Shown here: positions 38,551 to 47,743 of the stretch, piece by piece
How the letters are laid out: each line of letters starts with the position of its first letter
Position numbering within the stretch: the first letter of the stretch is position 1
Origin: Caballeronia humi
Lineage (GTDB): Bacteria > Pseudomonadota > Gammaproteobacteria > Burkholderiales > Burkholderiaceae
Direction of reading: 5' to 3'
DNA length: 64,000 nucleotides
Assembly: GCF_001544475.1 (NCBI RefSeq)
Contig: NZ_FCNW02000014.1
Location: forward strand, 1 to 64,000
Position numbers and translations under genes: made by a program
Notes under the pieces: generated by a model
Database searches by the model: none
Told to the model about the DNA's origin: nothing
Seen by the model: only the letters and a program-made list of their open reading frames with translations

Positions 38551-39429
38551 TTACGCTTTGCCTGTAAATACCGGCTCGACGACACCACGCGCGCCGGGTG
38601 TCGCGAAGAAAACACCGCCCGCGTGCGCGTCGCCTTGCAGCGCCGCTTCGTCGAGGCCGATGCGCGCGCTCGTCACATATAGCGTCCCAAATTCCGCGCC
38701 GCCGAACGCGACGCAGCTCGGCTGCGCGGTCGGCACCTCGACGCGCGCCGTCTCGCGGCCGTCCGCTCCGTAACGCACGACGCGCGCGCCGCCCCACTGC
38801 GCGTTCCAGAGGCCGCCATCGCGGTCGATGGCGGAGCCGTCCGGTTCGCCGGTTTCGTCCTTTAGCTCGACGAACACGCGATCGTTGCCGAACGTCGGGT
38901 AGTCGCAGGCGCGGATTTCACGCGTCGGCGAGTCGCAGTAGTACATCGTCGCGCCGTCCGGGCTGAACGCGATGCTGTTCGAAATCGCGCAATCACCGAG
39001 CGGCAGCCGTTCCAGCGATAAATCCGCGTTCAGCCGATAAAACCCGCCGATCGCCTCGGCCTTCGCCACGTCGTGCTTCGTGCCGAAGACGAAGCGGCCC
39101 TGGCGGTCGCATCGGCCGTCGTTCACGCGCGTCGGCAGGCCGGCTTCGACTTCCATGACCGTGTCGATTGCGCCCGTTGCGAGGTTGAAGAACGCGAGCC
39201 GCGACGCGAGCCCCAGCAGCAGGAATCCCGGATCGGCGCACAGAGCGAAGCACGCGAGCCGCTCGGGCATCGCGAACGAATGGCTCGTCCGGTCGCGCGG
39301 ATCATAGCGCCACAAGCGCGCGCCTTCAATGTCGGTCCAGTAGAACCGCCCGCTCGACGCGCACCACGTCGCGCCTTCGCCCAGCGCGCACTGGCTGTCG
39401 ACCAGGAGTTCGGCGGGCGCCGCCATCAT
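38551..39429 (-). CDS. SMP-30/gluconolactonase family lactonase
   Basis: 292 residues of the six-bladed SMP-30 fold. It has ALGEGATW with a metal-binding Glu, the conserved LPTRVNDGRCDRQGRFVFGT, and ISNSIAFSPDGATMYYCDSPTREI (in parts), whose Asn and Asp are metal ligands. The expected reaction is opening of an aldonolactone (galactono- or arabinonolactone) made by the dehydrogenase whose gene overlaps it by four bases (ATGA). The start is one of two adjacent ATGs at 39429 and 39426. Confidence 0.92.
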   Translation of the reverse strand: MMAAPAELLVDSQCALGEGATWCASSGRFYWTDIEGARLWRYDPRDRTSHSFAMPERLACFALCADPGFLLLGLASRLAFFNLATGAIDTVMEVEAGLPTRVNDGRCDRQGRFVFGTKHDVAKAEAIGGFYRLNADLSLERLPLGDCAISNSIAFSPDGATMYYCDSPTREIRACDYPTFGNDRVFVELKDETGEPDGSAIDRDGGLWNAQWGGARVVRYGADGRETARVEVPTAQPSCVAFGGAEFGTLYVTSARIGLDEAALQGDAHAGGVFFATPGARGVVEPVFTGKA

Positions 39430-40214
39430 GCCCAGCCTGCGTCGATAACCATATCCTGCGCGGTCATCATGCGGCTGTCGTCGGAGGCGAGGAAGAGCGC
39501 GGCGCGCGCGAGATGCACCGGCAGCAGTTCGCCGTCGATGCACTGCCCTTCCTTGAGCGTGCGGCGGCCGGCGTCGTCGAGCCACAGGCGCTTTTGCTTT
39601 TCCGTCATCACCCAGCCCGGCACGAGCGTATTCACGCGGATGTTGAACGGCCCCAGATCGCGCGCGAGGCCGCGCGTCATGCCCTGCACCGCCGACTTCG
39701 CCGTCACGTAGACCGGATAGCCGCCGTTCTTGAGCATCCAGCTCACCGAGCCGAGATTGATGATCGAGCCGCCGCCGAGCTGCTTCATGTCCTCGATCAC
39801 GGCTTGCGCCGCGAAAAACTGGTGCCGGATGTTCACCGCGATGCCCGCGTCGTACGACTCGGGCGTCACGTCCTCGATCTTGTGGCGCTTGTCGTTCGCG
39901 GCGTTGTTCACCAGCACCGCGATCGGTCCGAGCGCATTGCGCACGTCGGCGATGCCTTTTCGCAACGCGTCGATATCGGTGAGATCGACGCGCAGGAACA
40001 TCGGCCGGAAGCCCCCTTCGGCGAGATCGGCGCCGAGTTGATCGGCCAGGGCTTCGCCTGCGTCAGTATCGATGTCGAAGAACGCGACCTTCGCGCCCTG
40101 ATCGAAGAAATGCTCGACGAAACCAGCGCCGATGCCGGTCGCACCGCCGGTGATCAGCACTGTCTTGCCGGCGAGGCTGGGATAGCGCGCGAGCGCCGTA
40201 TCGATGGATGCCAT
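39426..40214 (-). CDS. SDR-family sugar 1-dehydrogenase (galactose/arabinose type)
   Basis: 262 residues. Classical short-chain dehydrogenase: cofactor motif TGGATGIG (22-29), NNAAN (103-107), catalytic Ser156 and YVTAK (Tyr169, Lys173). It resembles Burkholderia and rhizobial D-galactose/L-arabinose 1-dehydrogenases, and the adjacent lactonase gene supports oxidation of an aldose at C1 to the lactone. The ATG at 40214 has an AGAGGGAAG site upstream. The exact sugar is not shown by sequence. Confidence 0.88.
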   Translation of the reverse strand: MASIDTALARYPSLAGKTVLITGGATGIGAGFVEHFFDQGAKVAFFDIDTDAGEALADQLGADLAEGGFRPMFLRVDLTDIDALRKGIADVRNALGPIAVLVNNAANDKRHKIEDVTPESYDAGIAVNIRHQFFAAQAVIEDMKQLGGGSIINLGSVSWMLKNGGYPVYVTAKSAVQGMTRGLARDLGPFNIRVNTLVPGWVMTEKQKRLWLDDAGRRTLKEGQCIDGELLPVHLARAALFLASDDSRMMTAQDMVIDAGWA

Positions 40215-40239
40215 GCTCGTTCTTCCCTCTGACAAATGG

Positions 40240-41256
40240 TTAGTCACGCGATCCGCGGTTCTTCAACTGGTCAAGCAGCACCGCCGCCAGCAGAATCGCG
40301 CCGCGCACGAGGTACTGATAGAACGCGTCGATGTTCAGCAGGTTCATCACGTTCTCGACCGTGCCCATGATCAGCACGCCGATCACGACGCCCGAAATCG
40401 TCGCGCGGCCGCCCAGCAGCGACACGCCGCCCAGCACGCACGCCGAAATCACGTTCAGCTCGAAACCCTGCGCGGCGTTCGGCTGACCGGACGTGATGCG
40501 CGACGCGAGGATCACGCCCGCCAGCGCGGTCACGGCGCCCTGAATCAGGAAGATCCAGACACGCGTGCGCTCAACGTTGATCCCCGCGAGCCGCGATGCT
40601 TCCGGGTTGCCGCCGATCGCCAAAGTATTGCGACCATACACCGTTTGGTTGAGCAATACGCCAAAAACGATGAAGCACGCAAGCGTGACCCAGATCGGCA
40701 GGGAGATGCCGAAGAGCGTCAGTCCGCCGAGCGCGATAAAAGTATCCGACGACACGCCCACCGCCTGCCCGTGCGACACGATAAAACCGAACCCGCGCAC
40801 GATCTCCATCGTCGCGAGCGTCGTGATCAGCGCGTTGATGCGCAGGTACGCGATCACCGCGCCGTTAATGAAGCCGATCACCGCGCCCGCCGCGACCGCC
40901 GCGACGATCGAGATGAACGTGTTGCCGGTGGCGTTGAGCACCATCGCGCAGAGGACGCCAGCGAACGCGATCGTCGAGCCGACCGAGAGGTCGAAGTCGC
41001 GCGACGCGAGGCAGAACATCATCGTGCACGCGACCATGCCGATCTGCGAGATCGAGAGCGCGAGGCCGAGCATGTTCTCGATCGAGAAAAAGTGGTCGAC
41101 CGTGGCCGACATCGTGACGAACATCACGATGAAGATCACGATCAGGCTGTATTCGGTGATCTGCTGCCACCATTTCTGCTTGTCGTTTTTCTGCGGAATC
41201 AGCGCGTTCGCGACCGATTCGCTCGCCTGGCTGACGATGTTTTCTCTTGCTTCCAT
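40240..41256 (-). CDS. araH: Sugar ABC transporter permease, AraH-like
   Basis: 338 residues with about ten membrane segments in the ribose/arabinose/xylose permease family. It contains ASRDFDLSVGSTIAFAGVL and INALITTLATMEIVRGFGF, then AIGGNPEASRLAGINVERT, the loop that touches the ATPase. It works with AraG and AraF encoded just upstream (28 bases after araG). The name follows similarity to L-arabinose systems; the same set may carry galactose. Confidence 0.92.
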   Translation of the reverse strand: MEARENIVSQASESVANALIPQKNDKQKWWQQITEYSLIVIFIVMFVTMSATVDHFFSIENMLGLALSISQIGMVACTMMFCLASRDFDLSVGSTIAFAGVLCAMVLNATGNTFISIVAAVAAGAVIGFINGAVIAYLRINALITTLATMEIVRGFGFIVSHGQAVGVSSDTFIALGGLTLFGISLPIWVTLACFIVFGVLLNQTVYGRNTLAIGGNPEASRLAGINVERTRVWIFLIQGAVTALAGVILASRITSGQPNAAQGFELNVISACVLGGVSLLGGRATISGVVIGVLIMGTVENVMNLLNIDAFYQYLVRGAILLAAVLLDQLKNRGSRD

Positions 41257-41283
41257 GATTCGCTCCGTATTCCTTGAACCCGT

Positions 41284-42798
41284 TCAGGCCGCCTTGGCCG
41301 TCGTATCCGACTGCGGCAGCGCGAGACTCAGCACCGATTGTTCGTTCGCCTGCGCGCGTGGCAATTCACCCGCAATCCGACCCTGCCGCATCACGACGAT
41401 CCGGTCCGACACGCCCAGCACTTCCGGCAGCTCCGACGAGATCATCACGATCGCGCAGCCGCGCTCGGCCAGCTGATAGATGACGTTGTAAATTTCGTGC
41501 TTCGCGCCGACGTCGATGCCGCGCGTCGGTTCGTCGAGGATCACGACTTTCAGGTCCGGTTCGGCGAGCCAGCGCGACAGAATCGCCTTCTGCTGGTTGC
41601 CGCCCGACAGAAAGCGGATCTTCTGCTTGCGGCTCGGCGTCTTGATCTTCAGCAGCTTGATGAAGCGCTCGGCCGTCTGCGCTTCCTTCTTGCGGTCGAG
41701 GAAGAACCCGCCGTGCAGATAGTGCCGGCGGCACGAGATGTTGATGTTCTCCGCGACCGTCGCCATCGCGATCACGCCTTCTTCCTTGCGATCCTCCGGA
41801 CACAGCACGATGCCGTTACGGATCGCCTCGCCGGTGCTGCGCACCTTGATCGGCTTGCCGTCGAGTTCGATCGTGCCCGCTTTTTTCTTGTCGGCACCGT
41901 AGACGAGGTGCATCAGTTCGCTGCGCCCCGCGCCCACGAGCCCGAAGAACCCGACGATCTCGCCGCGTCGCACTTCGAAGCTGGCCGGCGCGTTCAGCGC
42001 ATGCCCTTCGACGTTCGCAACCGAAAAGCGCACCGGGCCGAGTTCGCGCGGCTTGTAGTCGTAGATGTCGCTGATTTCGCGGCCGACCATTTCCTGCACG
42101 AGCGTCTCGCGCGGCACGTCGGCGAGCTTTTCGTGCGACTTGATTTTGCGGCCGTCGCGGAAAATCGTGCAGGTGTTGCAGAGTTCATAAATCTCGTCCA
42201 TGCGGTGCGAGATGTAGATCAGCGCGCGATTGTCCGCCCGCAGATCGCGCACGAGCTTGAAAAGCACTTCGGTCTCGCGGTGCGAGAGCGAGCTCGTCGG
42301 TTCATCGAGGGCGATCACGCGCGCGTTACGCAGCAGCGCTTTACAAATTTCCACCATCTGCCGCTGCGCGATCGAAAGCTTGCGCAGCTTGGCGTTGGGG
42401 TCCAGATCGACGCCCATCGCCTGCAGGCGTTCCTTCACATGCTTTTTCGCTTCGCGCTTGTTCACCCAGCCGAACGTGCTCGGCAGCGCGCCGAGCAGCA
42501 GGTTTTCGGCGACGGTGAGATCCGGCACGTATTGCAGTTCCTGGTGGATCACCGCGATCCCGGCCGCAATCGATGCCGCCGCGCTCGCAAAATGCACTTC
42601 GTTGCCGTCGATGAGCACGCGGCCCGAGTCGGGCTGATATTCACCGCCGAGAATCTTGAGCAAGGTCGATTTACCTGCGCCGTTCTCGCCCATCAGGCCG
42701 TGAACCTCGCCTGCGTGGACGTCGAACGACACGCCGTCGAGCGCGCGCACGCCTGGAAACACCTTGCCGATATTGTCAAAACGCAGCGTCGCTGACAC
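41284..42798 (-). CDS. araG: Sugar ABC transporter ATP-binding protein, AraG-like
   Basis: 504 residues with two fused ABC domains. The first has Walker [10 protein letters not shown] and signature [15 protein letters not shown]. The second has a degenerate Walker A (GLVGAGRSE) but a complete signature ([15 protein letters not shown]) and Walker B, the usual pattern for monosaccharide importers. AAGGAGG precedes the ATG. It is separated from araF by a stable hairpin. Confidence 0.95.
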   Translation of the reverse strand: MSATLRFDNIGKVFPGVRALDGVSFDVHAGEVHGLMGENGAGKSTLLKILGGEYQPDSGRVLIDGNEVHFASAAASIAAGIAVIHQELQYVPDLTVAENLLLGALPSTFGWVNKREAKKHVKERLQAMGVDLDPNAKLRKLSIAQRQMVEICKALLRNARVIALDEPTSSLSHRETEVLFKLVRDLRADNRALIYISHRMDEIYELCNTCTIFRDGRKIKSHEKLADVPRETLVQEMVGREISDIYDYKPRELGPVRFSVANVEGHALNAPASFEVRRGEIVGFFGLVGAGRSELMHLVYGADKKKAGTIELDGKPIKVRSTGEAIRNGIVLCPEDRKEEGVIAMATVAENINISCRRHYLHGGFFLDRKKEAQTAERFIKLLKIKTPSRKQKIRFLSGGNQQKAILSRWLAEPDLKVVILDEPTRGIDVGAKHEIYNVIYQLAERGCAIVMISSELPEVLGVSDRIVVMRQGRIAGELPRAQANEQSVLSLALPQSDTTAKAA

Positions 42799-42818
42799 AT
42801 CGCCTCCTTGAGTTCTTC

Positions 42819-42853
42819 AAAGGCCGCCCGATAAACATACGTGGGCGGCCTTT
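42819..42853 (-). terminator. Intra-operon hairpin between araF and araG
   Basis: AAAGGCCGCCC (42819-42829) pairs perfectly with GGGCGGCCTTT (42843-42853). It lies 20 bases past the araF stop with no long T-tail on the minus strand. Such elements often slow decay of the binding-protein mRNA or partly end transcription, so the solute-binding protein is made in excess. Confidence 0.7.
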
Positions 42854-42873
42854 CTTCCACCTGACGTAGAAAC

Positions 42874-43884
42874 TTACTTGGCCGACGCCAGGCCCATCTT
42901 TTCACGCACTTCCGCCACGTTGTCGCGGGTCGCGAGCATGCCGCTCGTGAGCGTGAGCTTCGGCGGTTCCTTGCCGTCCTTGATCCACGCGTACATCAGT
43001 TCCGACGTTTCCTCGCCGTGGCGCTTCGGGCTGATGATCACAGTGCCGTAGAAGCCGGTCGGGTTCGGCTTCTTGAACTCGTTCAACGCCGAATCCGATC
43101 CGCCGATCCCCACGCCGATCATGTTGTCCGCCTTGAAGCCCCGGCCTTCCGCCGCGCGCACGGCGCCGAGCACGCCTTCGTCGTTCAGCGCGAACGCCAC
43201 CCAGTGCTTGAACTTCGTGTTCTTCGTCAGCGCGATGTTCGCGGCGTTGAACGCGTTTTCCGTGTCGGTCTTCGCCTGCGGCGCCATGATGATGTTGGCC
43301 TTCGGGAAGCCCGCCGCGACGAGCGCGTCGGCGGCGCCGGTCGTGCGGTCGTGGGCGGTCGGGAGCTGCTCGTAGGTCACGTCGATCGCGCCGACGTCGG
43401 CCATGTTCCAGCCACGCTTCTTGATCTCGGCGGCAATGCCCTCGCCCACCTGCTTGCCGATGTTGTAAGCCGAGATGCCCATGTGCGGCACTGATTCGAT
43501 CGGCTTGCCGGCACCGTCGACGAGGCGATCGTCGACCGTCATCATCTTCAGGCCGTCGGCCTTGGCTTTTGCCACGATGCCCGGCCCGAGCTTCACGTCC
43601 GGCGTGCAGATCACGAAGCCTTGCGCCTTCTGGGCGGCGAGGTTGTCGATCGCGCTCATCACCTTTTCGCCCGACGGCGCGCCGATCTTCACGAGCGTGA
43701 AGCCTTTCTCCTTGGCGGCCATTTCCGCGAACTTCCACTCGTCCTGGAACCACGGCTCCTCGGGCTGCTTCACGAGAAAGCCGATCTTGACCTGATCGGC
43801 AGCCTGCGCGACCGGTGCCGAAATCAGCGTGGCGCTCGCGGCGGTGGTCGCGGCAACCAGCGTGAGGAACATTCTGCGTTTCAT
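42874..43884 (-). CDS. araF: Periplasmic sugar-binding protein, AraF-like
   Basis: 336 residues. A Sec signal peptide (MKRRMFLTLVAATTAASATL, cleavage near VAQAA) precedes a type I periplasmic binding fold (VKIGFLVKQPEEPWFQDEW, GFVICTPDVKLGPGIVAKAK and others). It closely follows the L-arabinose-binding protein pattern. AGGAG precedes the ATG at 43884; 11 more in-frame codons upstream are dismissed. A ~117-bp gap from the upstream SDR may hold a separate promoter. Confidence 0.93.
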   Translation of the reverse strand: MKRRMFLTLVAATTAASATLISAPVAQAADQVKIGFLVKQPEEPWFQDEWKFAEMAAKEKGFTLVKIGAPSGEKVMSAIDNLAAQKAQGFVICTPDVKLGPGIVAKAKADGLKMMTVDDRLVDGAGKPIESVPHMGISAYNIGKQVGEGIAAEIKKRGWNMADVGAIDVTYEQLPTAHDRTTGAADALVAAGFPKANIIMAPQAKTDTENAFNAANIALTKNTKFKHWVAFALNDEGVLGAVRAAEGRGFKADNMIGVGIGGSDSALNEFKKPNPTGFYGTVIISPKRHGEETSELMYAWIKDGKEPPKLTLTSGMLATRDNVAEVREKMGLASAK

Positions 43885-44001
43885 GTTGTGTCTCCTGACG
43901 TTTGTTTCTTGGTCCATGCGCTTTTTCAGAGCGCTAACGAAGGTGTTGGCCGCGTGTTCTTTGTCGTGATGCCCGCACCGCGGCCTATGCGTGAATCTTT
44001 C

Positions 44002-44784
44002 TCAATCGTGGTAAAGCACCGACCGCCCGCCATCCACGGTGATGCAACTCGCATTGATGAACGGCGCCTCGTCAGATGCGAGGAACACCGCCGTCATCGC
44101 CACTTCTTCCGGCCGGCCCATGCGTTTCATCGGCTGGAGATCGAGCGTCGCCTGCTTCGCGGCGGCCGGATCGGGTTGCTCGTTCCACCAGTCGTACGCG
44201 AGCTGCGTCTCGATGTAACCCGGCGCGATCGCGTTGACCCGCACGTTGCGCCCCGCGTATTCGATGCCGAGCGCGCGCGTGAGGCCAATCACGCCGTGCT
44301 TCGCGACCGGATACGGGAAGCAGCCGCGAATGATCTTGAAACTGTGCGTCGAGGCGATGTTCACGATGCTGCCCGCGCCGCGCTCGACCATGCCCGGCAA
44401 CACCGCGCGGCAGCCGTTCCAGACGCCGTCGAGATCGACGGCGAAGCAGCGGCGCCAGTCTTCGTCGGTCATGGTGAGCGGGTCGCGGAACATGTTGATG
44501 CCCGCGTTGTTGACGAGCACGTCGACCGGACCGAACGACGCTTGCGCCCGCGCGACCGCTTCCTGCACCGACGCGCTTTGCGTCACGTCGGTCTGCACGG
44601 CGAGCACGTTCTGCGAGCCGGTGTCCCGGCCGATGCGCTCGGCCGTCGCGCGCGCCGTCTCGATATCGAGTTCCGCGATCACGACCGCAGCGCCCTCGCG
44701 CGCGAACGCGGTAGCGATCGCCGCGCCGATTCCGCGCCCGGCCCCCGTGATCAAACCGACTTTGCCGGAGAGACGCGCCGTCAT
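44002..44784 (-). CDS. SDR-family oxidoreductase in the sugar island
   Basis: 260 residues. TGAGRGIG (13-20), NNAG (92-95), Ser145, Tyr158 and Lys162 form a complete classical SDR active site. It overlaps dgoA by four bases, so it belongs to the iclR-dgoK-dgoA unit. It probably oxidises a sugar or sugar acid. It is a second dehydrogenase besides the one at 39426-40214, and its own substrate is unknown. Confidence 0.85.
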   Translation of the reverse strand: MTARLSGKVGLITGAGRGIGAAIATAFAREGAAVVIAELDIETARATAERIGRDTGSQNVLAVQTDVTQSASVQEAVARAQASFGPVDVLVNNAGINMFRDPLTMTDEDWRRCFAVDLDGVWNGCRAVLPGMVERGAGSIVNIASTHSFKIIRGCFPYPVAKHGVIGLTRALGIEYAGRNVRVNAIAPGYIETQLAYDWWNEQPDPAAAKQATLDLQPMKRMGRPEEVAMTAVFLASDEAPFINASCITVDGGRSVLYHD

Positions 44785-45458
44785 TTCTTCTCACCCCGCG
44801 CGATGCGCAATCCGTTGACGAACGCCTTAGCATGCGATGCCGTGACGGCCGCGCTCTGCCCCGGCGTGTACAGCGCCGAGCCGAGGCCGAAGCCGTTCGC
44901 GCCCGCCGTGAGGAACGGCCCCATGTTGTCGGGCGAAATCCCGCCGACCGGCACGAGCGGCACCGCCGCCGCGATCACCGCGCGCCACGCCTTCACGACG
45001 TGCGGCCCGAGCTGCTCGGCCGGGAACATCTTCAGCACGTCGGCGCCGTTCTTCAGCGCGATGAACGCCTCGTTCGGCGTCGCGACGCCCGGCGCGCACG
45101 CGAGGCCCTGCGCTTTCGCGGCGCGCACGACATCGGCGTCGCTGTGCGGCATGACGATCAGGTCGCCGCCCGCAGCCTTCACCTGCGCGACGAAGCTCGA
45201 ATGCAGCACCGTCCCCGCCCCGACGATCGCGTCGGCGGGCAGCGCCCGGCGGATCGCGGCAATGCTGTCGAACGGCTGCGGCGAATTGAGCGGCACCTCG
45301 ACGATGCGAAACCCCGCTTCGTAGAGCGCGCGGCCGTGCTCGGCGGCATCGGCGGGTGTGACGCCGCGCAGGATCGCGATCAGCGGACAGGCGCTGAACG
45401 CGGCGTCGAGTCCGGCGTGCGGCGCGTACGGCGCGGGCAGGTTGATGTGAGGCTGCAT
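44781..45458 (-). CDS. dgoA: 2-dehydro-3-deoxy-6-phosphogalactonate aldolase
   Basis: 225 residues. A class I TIM-barrel aldolase that cleaves KDPGal into pyruvate and glyceraldehyde-3-phosphate. It has CPLIAILRGVTP, VEVPLNSPQP with Glu54, and the Schiff-base region DVLKMFPAE with Lys143. The start at 45458 has an AAAGGGAG site. It is 17 bases after dgoK. Confidence 0.93.
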   Translation of the reverse strand: MQPHINLPAPYAPHAGLDAAFSACPLIAILRGVTPADAAEHGRALYEAGFRIVEVPLNSPQPFDSIAAIRRALPADAIVGAGTVLHSSFVAQVKAAGGDLIVMPHSDADVVRAAKAQGLACAPGVATPNEAFIALKNGADVLKMFPAEQLGPHVVKAWRAVIAAAVPLVPVGGISPDNMGPFLTAGANGFGLGSALYTPGQSAAVTASHAKAFVNGLRIARGEKK

Positions 45459-45475
45459 GTCGCTACTCCCTTTAA

Positions 45476-46462
45476 TCAGTTGACGCGGACGGCGGCGCGC
45501 ACGAGTCCCGCTTGCGCCGCGATGCGAAAGAGGCCGCGCTCGGTGGCATCGGCGACGGTTTTCGCGTCGTCGCAGCCGAAGCGTTCGAGCGCCACGCGAT
45601 ACCGCTCGCACAGCGCCTCGTTGCCGATCAGCCGCAGCGTCCGCCCCGCGAGATTCGACTGCTCGCGCGCGAGCACTTCGTTCAGTCCGCGCAATTCGTG
45701 GCCGATCAACAGCCCCGACAAATAGTCCGACTGCTGCTCCGGTGCGAGCTGGCCGGTCAGCCCGAGCGTGCGGGTGCTGAAAATCGTCGCGAGCATGCCC
45801 GCGTGACCCGCGTCCTTCGCCGTATCGACGCCGCGAATGAACGCGTCCGGGTCCTGCTGCGCGGTCGCGCGCATCGTGCGGCCGAGGATCGTGTGATCGC
45901 GCAGCGCGCCGAACGTCTCGCCGGTCATGAACGTATAGAAGCGCTCGATGCGCCCTTCGAACACGAACGCCCACTTCGCGTGCGTGCCCGGCAGGCCGAT
46001 CAGCGCGCCGTGCGGCTCGTGTTCGAGCGCGGCGTCGCCAGCGAGCGCGCCGACGATCTGCGTTTCCTCGCCGCGCATCACGTTCGGCATCGCGCCGGCC
46101 TGCAGCACGCCGGGCACGATGTGGACCGTCGCGCCGTTCGCCGCCGTCACCTCGACGATGCCTTTCACGAGCGCGGAGGCATCGGCGGGCGTTTCGACAT
46201 ACGGCGCTTCCACCCAACCCTGCGCGCTGCCGACCATGCCGGCGGCGATCACCGGCAGTCCGGGATGGCTCGCGAGCCAAGCGCCGCAGGTTTCGTCGAA
46301 TGCCTGGTCGAAGCCGCCCGCGGGCAGCTTCATGATCCCCGCCGGCGACGCGCGCGAATCCAGCACCGCGCCGTCGTCGCCGAGCAGGTAGGCGCGCAGC
46401 GCGGTGGTGCCCCAGTCGAGGGCGACGAGCGCGGCGGCGTGCTTCGGGGTCACGTCGCTCAT
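45476..46462 (-). CDS. dgoK: 2-dehydro-3-deoxygalactonokinase
   Basis: 328 residues. Phosphorylates 2-keto-3-deoxygalactonate at C6. It opens with ALVALDWGTTALRAYLL, the phosphate-binding part of the fold. GLPGTHAKWAFV and FMTGETFGAL are DgoK-family motifs. Its ATG overlaps the iclR stop by four bases (ATGA), so it is translationally coupled to its presumed regulator. Confidence 0.93.
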   Translation of the reverse strand: MSDVTPKHAAALVALDWGTTALRAYLLGDDGAVLDSRASPAGIMKLPAGGFDQAFDETCGAWLASHPGLPVIAAGMVGSAQGWVEAPYVETPADASALVKGIVEVTAANGATVHIVPGVLQAGAMPNVMRGEETQIVGALAGDAALEHEPHGALIGLPGTHAKWAFVFEGRIERFYTFMTGETFGALRDHTILGRTMRATAQQDPDAFIRGVDTAKDAGHAGMLATIFSTRTLGLTGQLAPEQQSDYLSGLLIGHELRGLNEVLAREQSNLAGRTLRLIGNEALCERYRVALERFGCDDAKTVADATERGLFRIAAQAGLVRAAVRVN

Positions 46463-47394
46463 CGCTTGATCCTGCGCGTCGTGGGCTGCGGCACGCGCCA
46501 GCCGAGTTCCTCCGAGATCGCGCGCGCTTCGCGCTGCACGACCGGAATCAGTTCTTCCATGCGCTCGTGCGGCATGTAGGGAATCGTGCTCGCCACCGAG
46601 AGCGCCGCCACGATCGCGCCCGACGCATCGCGCACGGGCGCCGCGACGCAACGGATCGACGCTTCGTTTTCCTCGAGGTCGAACGTGAAGCCGCCTTGCG
46701 CATAACGCGTCATGCGCTGCAAAAAGGTATCGATGTCGGGCCGATGGTCGGGCTTGAAACTCGCGCCCGCGAGCGCCCGGTGCGACGACTCCAGCAGCTT
46801 CTTCCACAACTCGTGCGGCAGGTCGAGCATCATCGCCTTACCGATGCCGGTCGACGCGAGCGGCATCCGATGGCCGACGCGCGAACGCATTTCGAGGCCG
46901 CGCGTCCCGGGGATCTTGTCGATGTAGAGGACGTCGTCGCCATCGCGCACGCCGAGGTGAATCGTGTCGTGGGTGTGCTGCGCGAGCGCTTCGAGATGCG
47001 GGCGCGCGACGGCGGTGAGCGGCATCTGTTCAAGCGCGATCGTGCCGAGTTCGATCAGCTTCGGCCCGAGCAGATAGCCGCCCTGCACTTGCCGCAGATA
47101 GCGCGCCTGCACGAGCGAGCTGACGAGGCGGTGCGTCGTGCTGCGCGTCGTGCCGAGCGCGGCGCCGAACGCTCGAAGATCGCGCGCGCCGTTCGCGGCG
47201 GCTTCGAGGATCGCGAGGCCGCGCAGGAGCGTCTGCGTGCCGGCTTGCTGTGGCGTGATGTCGACGAGCGCGCTCGGCAGCGCCAGCGAGTCGGGATCGC
47301 GACTGTTCGCGCTTGCGTTGGCTTTATCGACGGCTTTCGGCGCGACGGCGTCGGCGACGTCAAGGTCGATATCGGAATTCGTGGGCTTGTTCAT
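46459..47394 (-). CDS. IclR-family transcriptional regulator of the dgo genes
   Basis: 311 residues. After a ~50-residue acidic/Ala-rich N-terminus come the winged HTH (QTLLRGLAILEAAANGARDL, then TRSTTHRLVSSLVQARYL) and the IclR effector domain (LGVRDGDDVLYIDKIPGT). It heads the dgoK-dgoA operon and probably senses a keto-deoxy sugar acid. Its ATG has no strong ribosome site, although a short ORF with a good one lies just upstream. Confidence 0.92.
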   Translation of the reverse strand: MNKPTNSDIDLDVADAVAPKAVDKANASANSRDPDSLALPSALVDITPQQAGTQTLLRGLAILEAAANGARDLRAFGAALGTTRSTTHRLVSSLVQARYLRQVQGGYLLGPKLIELGTIALEQMPLTAVARPHLEALAQHTHDTIHLGVRDGDDVLYIDKIPGTRGLEMRSRVGHRMPLASTGIGKAMMLDLPHELWKKLLESSHRALAGASFKPDHRPDIDTFLQRMTRYAQGGFTFDLEENEASIRCVAAPVRDASGAIVAALSVASTIPYMPHERMEELIPVVQREARAISEELGWRVPQPTTRRIKR

Positions 47395-47436
47395 GGCACT
47401 CGATGCTCGATACTCGTTGGACTGGGCGGGGCGGCG

Positions 47437-47532
47437 TCAGACGCGGGGCGTGAGATGCAAACGGCGCGCGGCGAGGGAAATCGCCTGACGTGGCGGCGCG
47501 GCCTGCGGGCGCAGGCGGTCGATCGATGGCAT
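47437..47532 (-). CDS. Possible 31-residue leader peptide before iclR
   Basis: A 31-codon frame (MPSIDRLRPQAAPPRQAISL plus 11 residues) starts at ATG 47532, preceded by GGAG at 7-8 bases. It ends at TGA 47437-47439, 42 bases before the iclR start. It has no recognised domain. A regulatory leader or a coupling ORF is possible; chance is not excluded. Confidence 0.35.
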   Translation of the reverse strand: MPSIDRLRPQAAPPRQAISLAARRLHLTPRV

Positions 47533-47636
47533 GGCTTGTCTCCGTTCTTTTTTCGCGCGGCTCGTGCTGGGTTTGCCGCATCGCGAGTGCCGTTCAGGCT
47601 GTGGACGGATTCTAGTTCCGCTTGTCTCAAAAATTC

Positions 47637-47663
47637 AATATGTGATTGCGCTGTTCATATAAT
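47637..47663. promoter_or_regulatory. Imperfect palindrome upstream of iclR
   Basis: AATATGTGA and TCATATAAT are separated by nine bases and match as inverted repeats at 7 of 9 positions. It lies in the AT-rich upstream region about 240 bases before iclR. It could be an IclR-type operator or just promoter sequence. Confidence 0.3.
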
Positions 47664-47690
47664 GGGAGTTTCCCGACGAGCGCAAACAAA

Positions 47691-47714
47691 AAAGCCCTGA
47701 TAAATCAGGGCTTT
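47691..47714 (-). terminator. Terminator after mtgA
   Basis: AAAGCCCTGA (47691-47700), loop TAAA, TCAGGGCTTT (47705-47714). On the minus strand it is followed by a T-run. It lies 30 bases past the mtgA stop. Confidence 0.88.
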
Positions 47715-47743
47715 AGCCGTTTAGCATCATCGAACTAAAAAAC

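Larger units (their letters stand above)
47395..47743. other. Intergenic region between iclR and mtgA
   Basis: 349 bases holding the candidate leader ORF, the imperfect palindrome, the likely AT-rich iclR promoter and the mtgA terminator. No other gene is seen. Confidence 0.6.
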
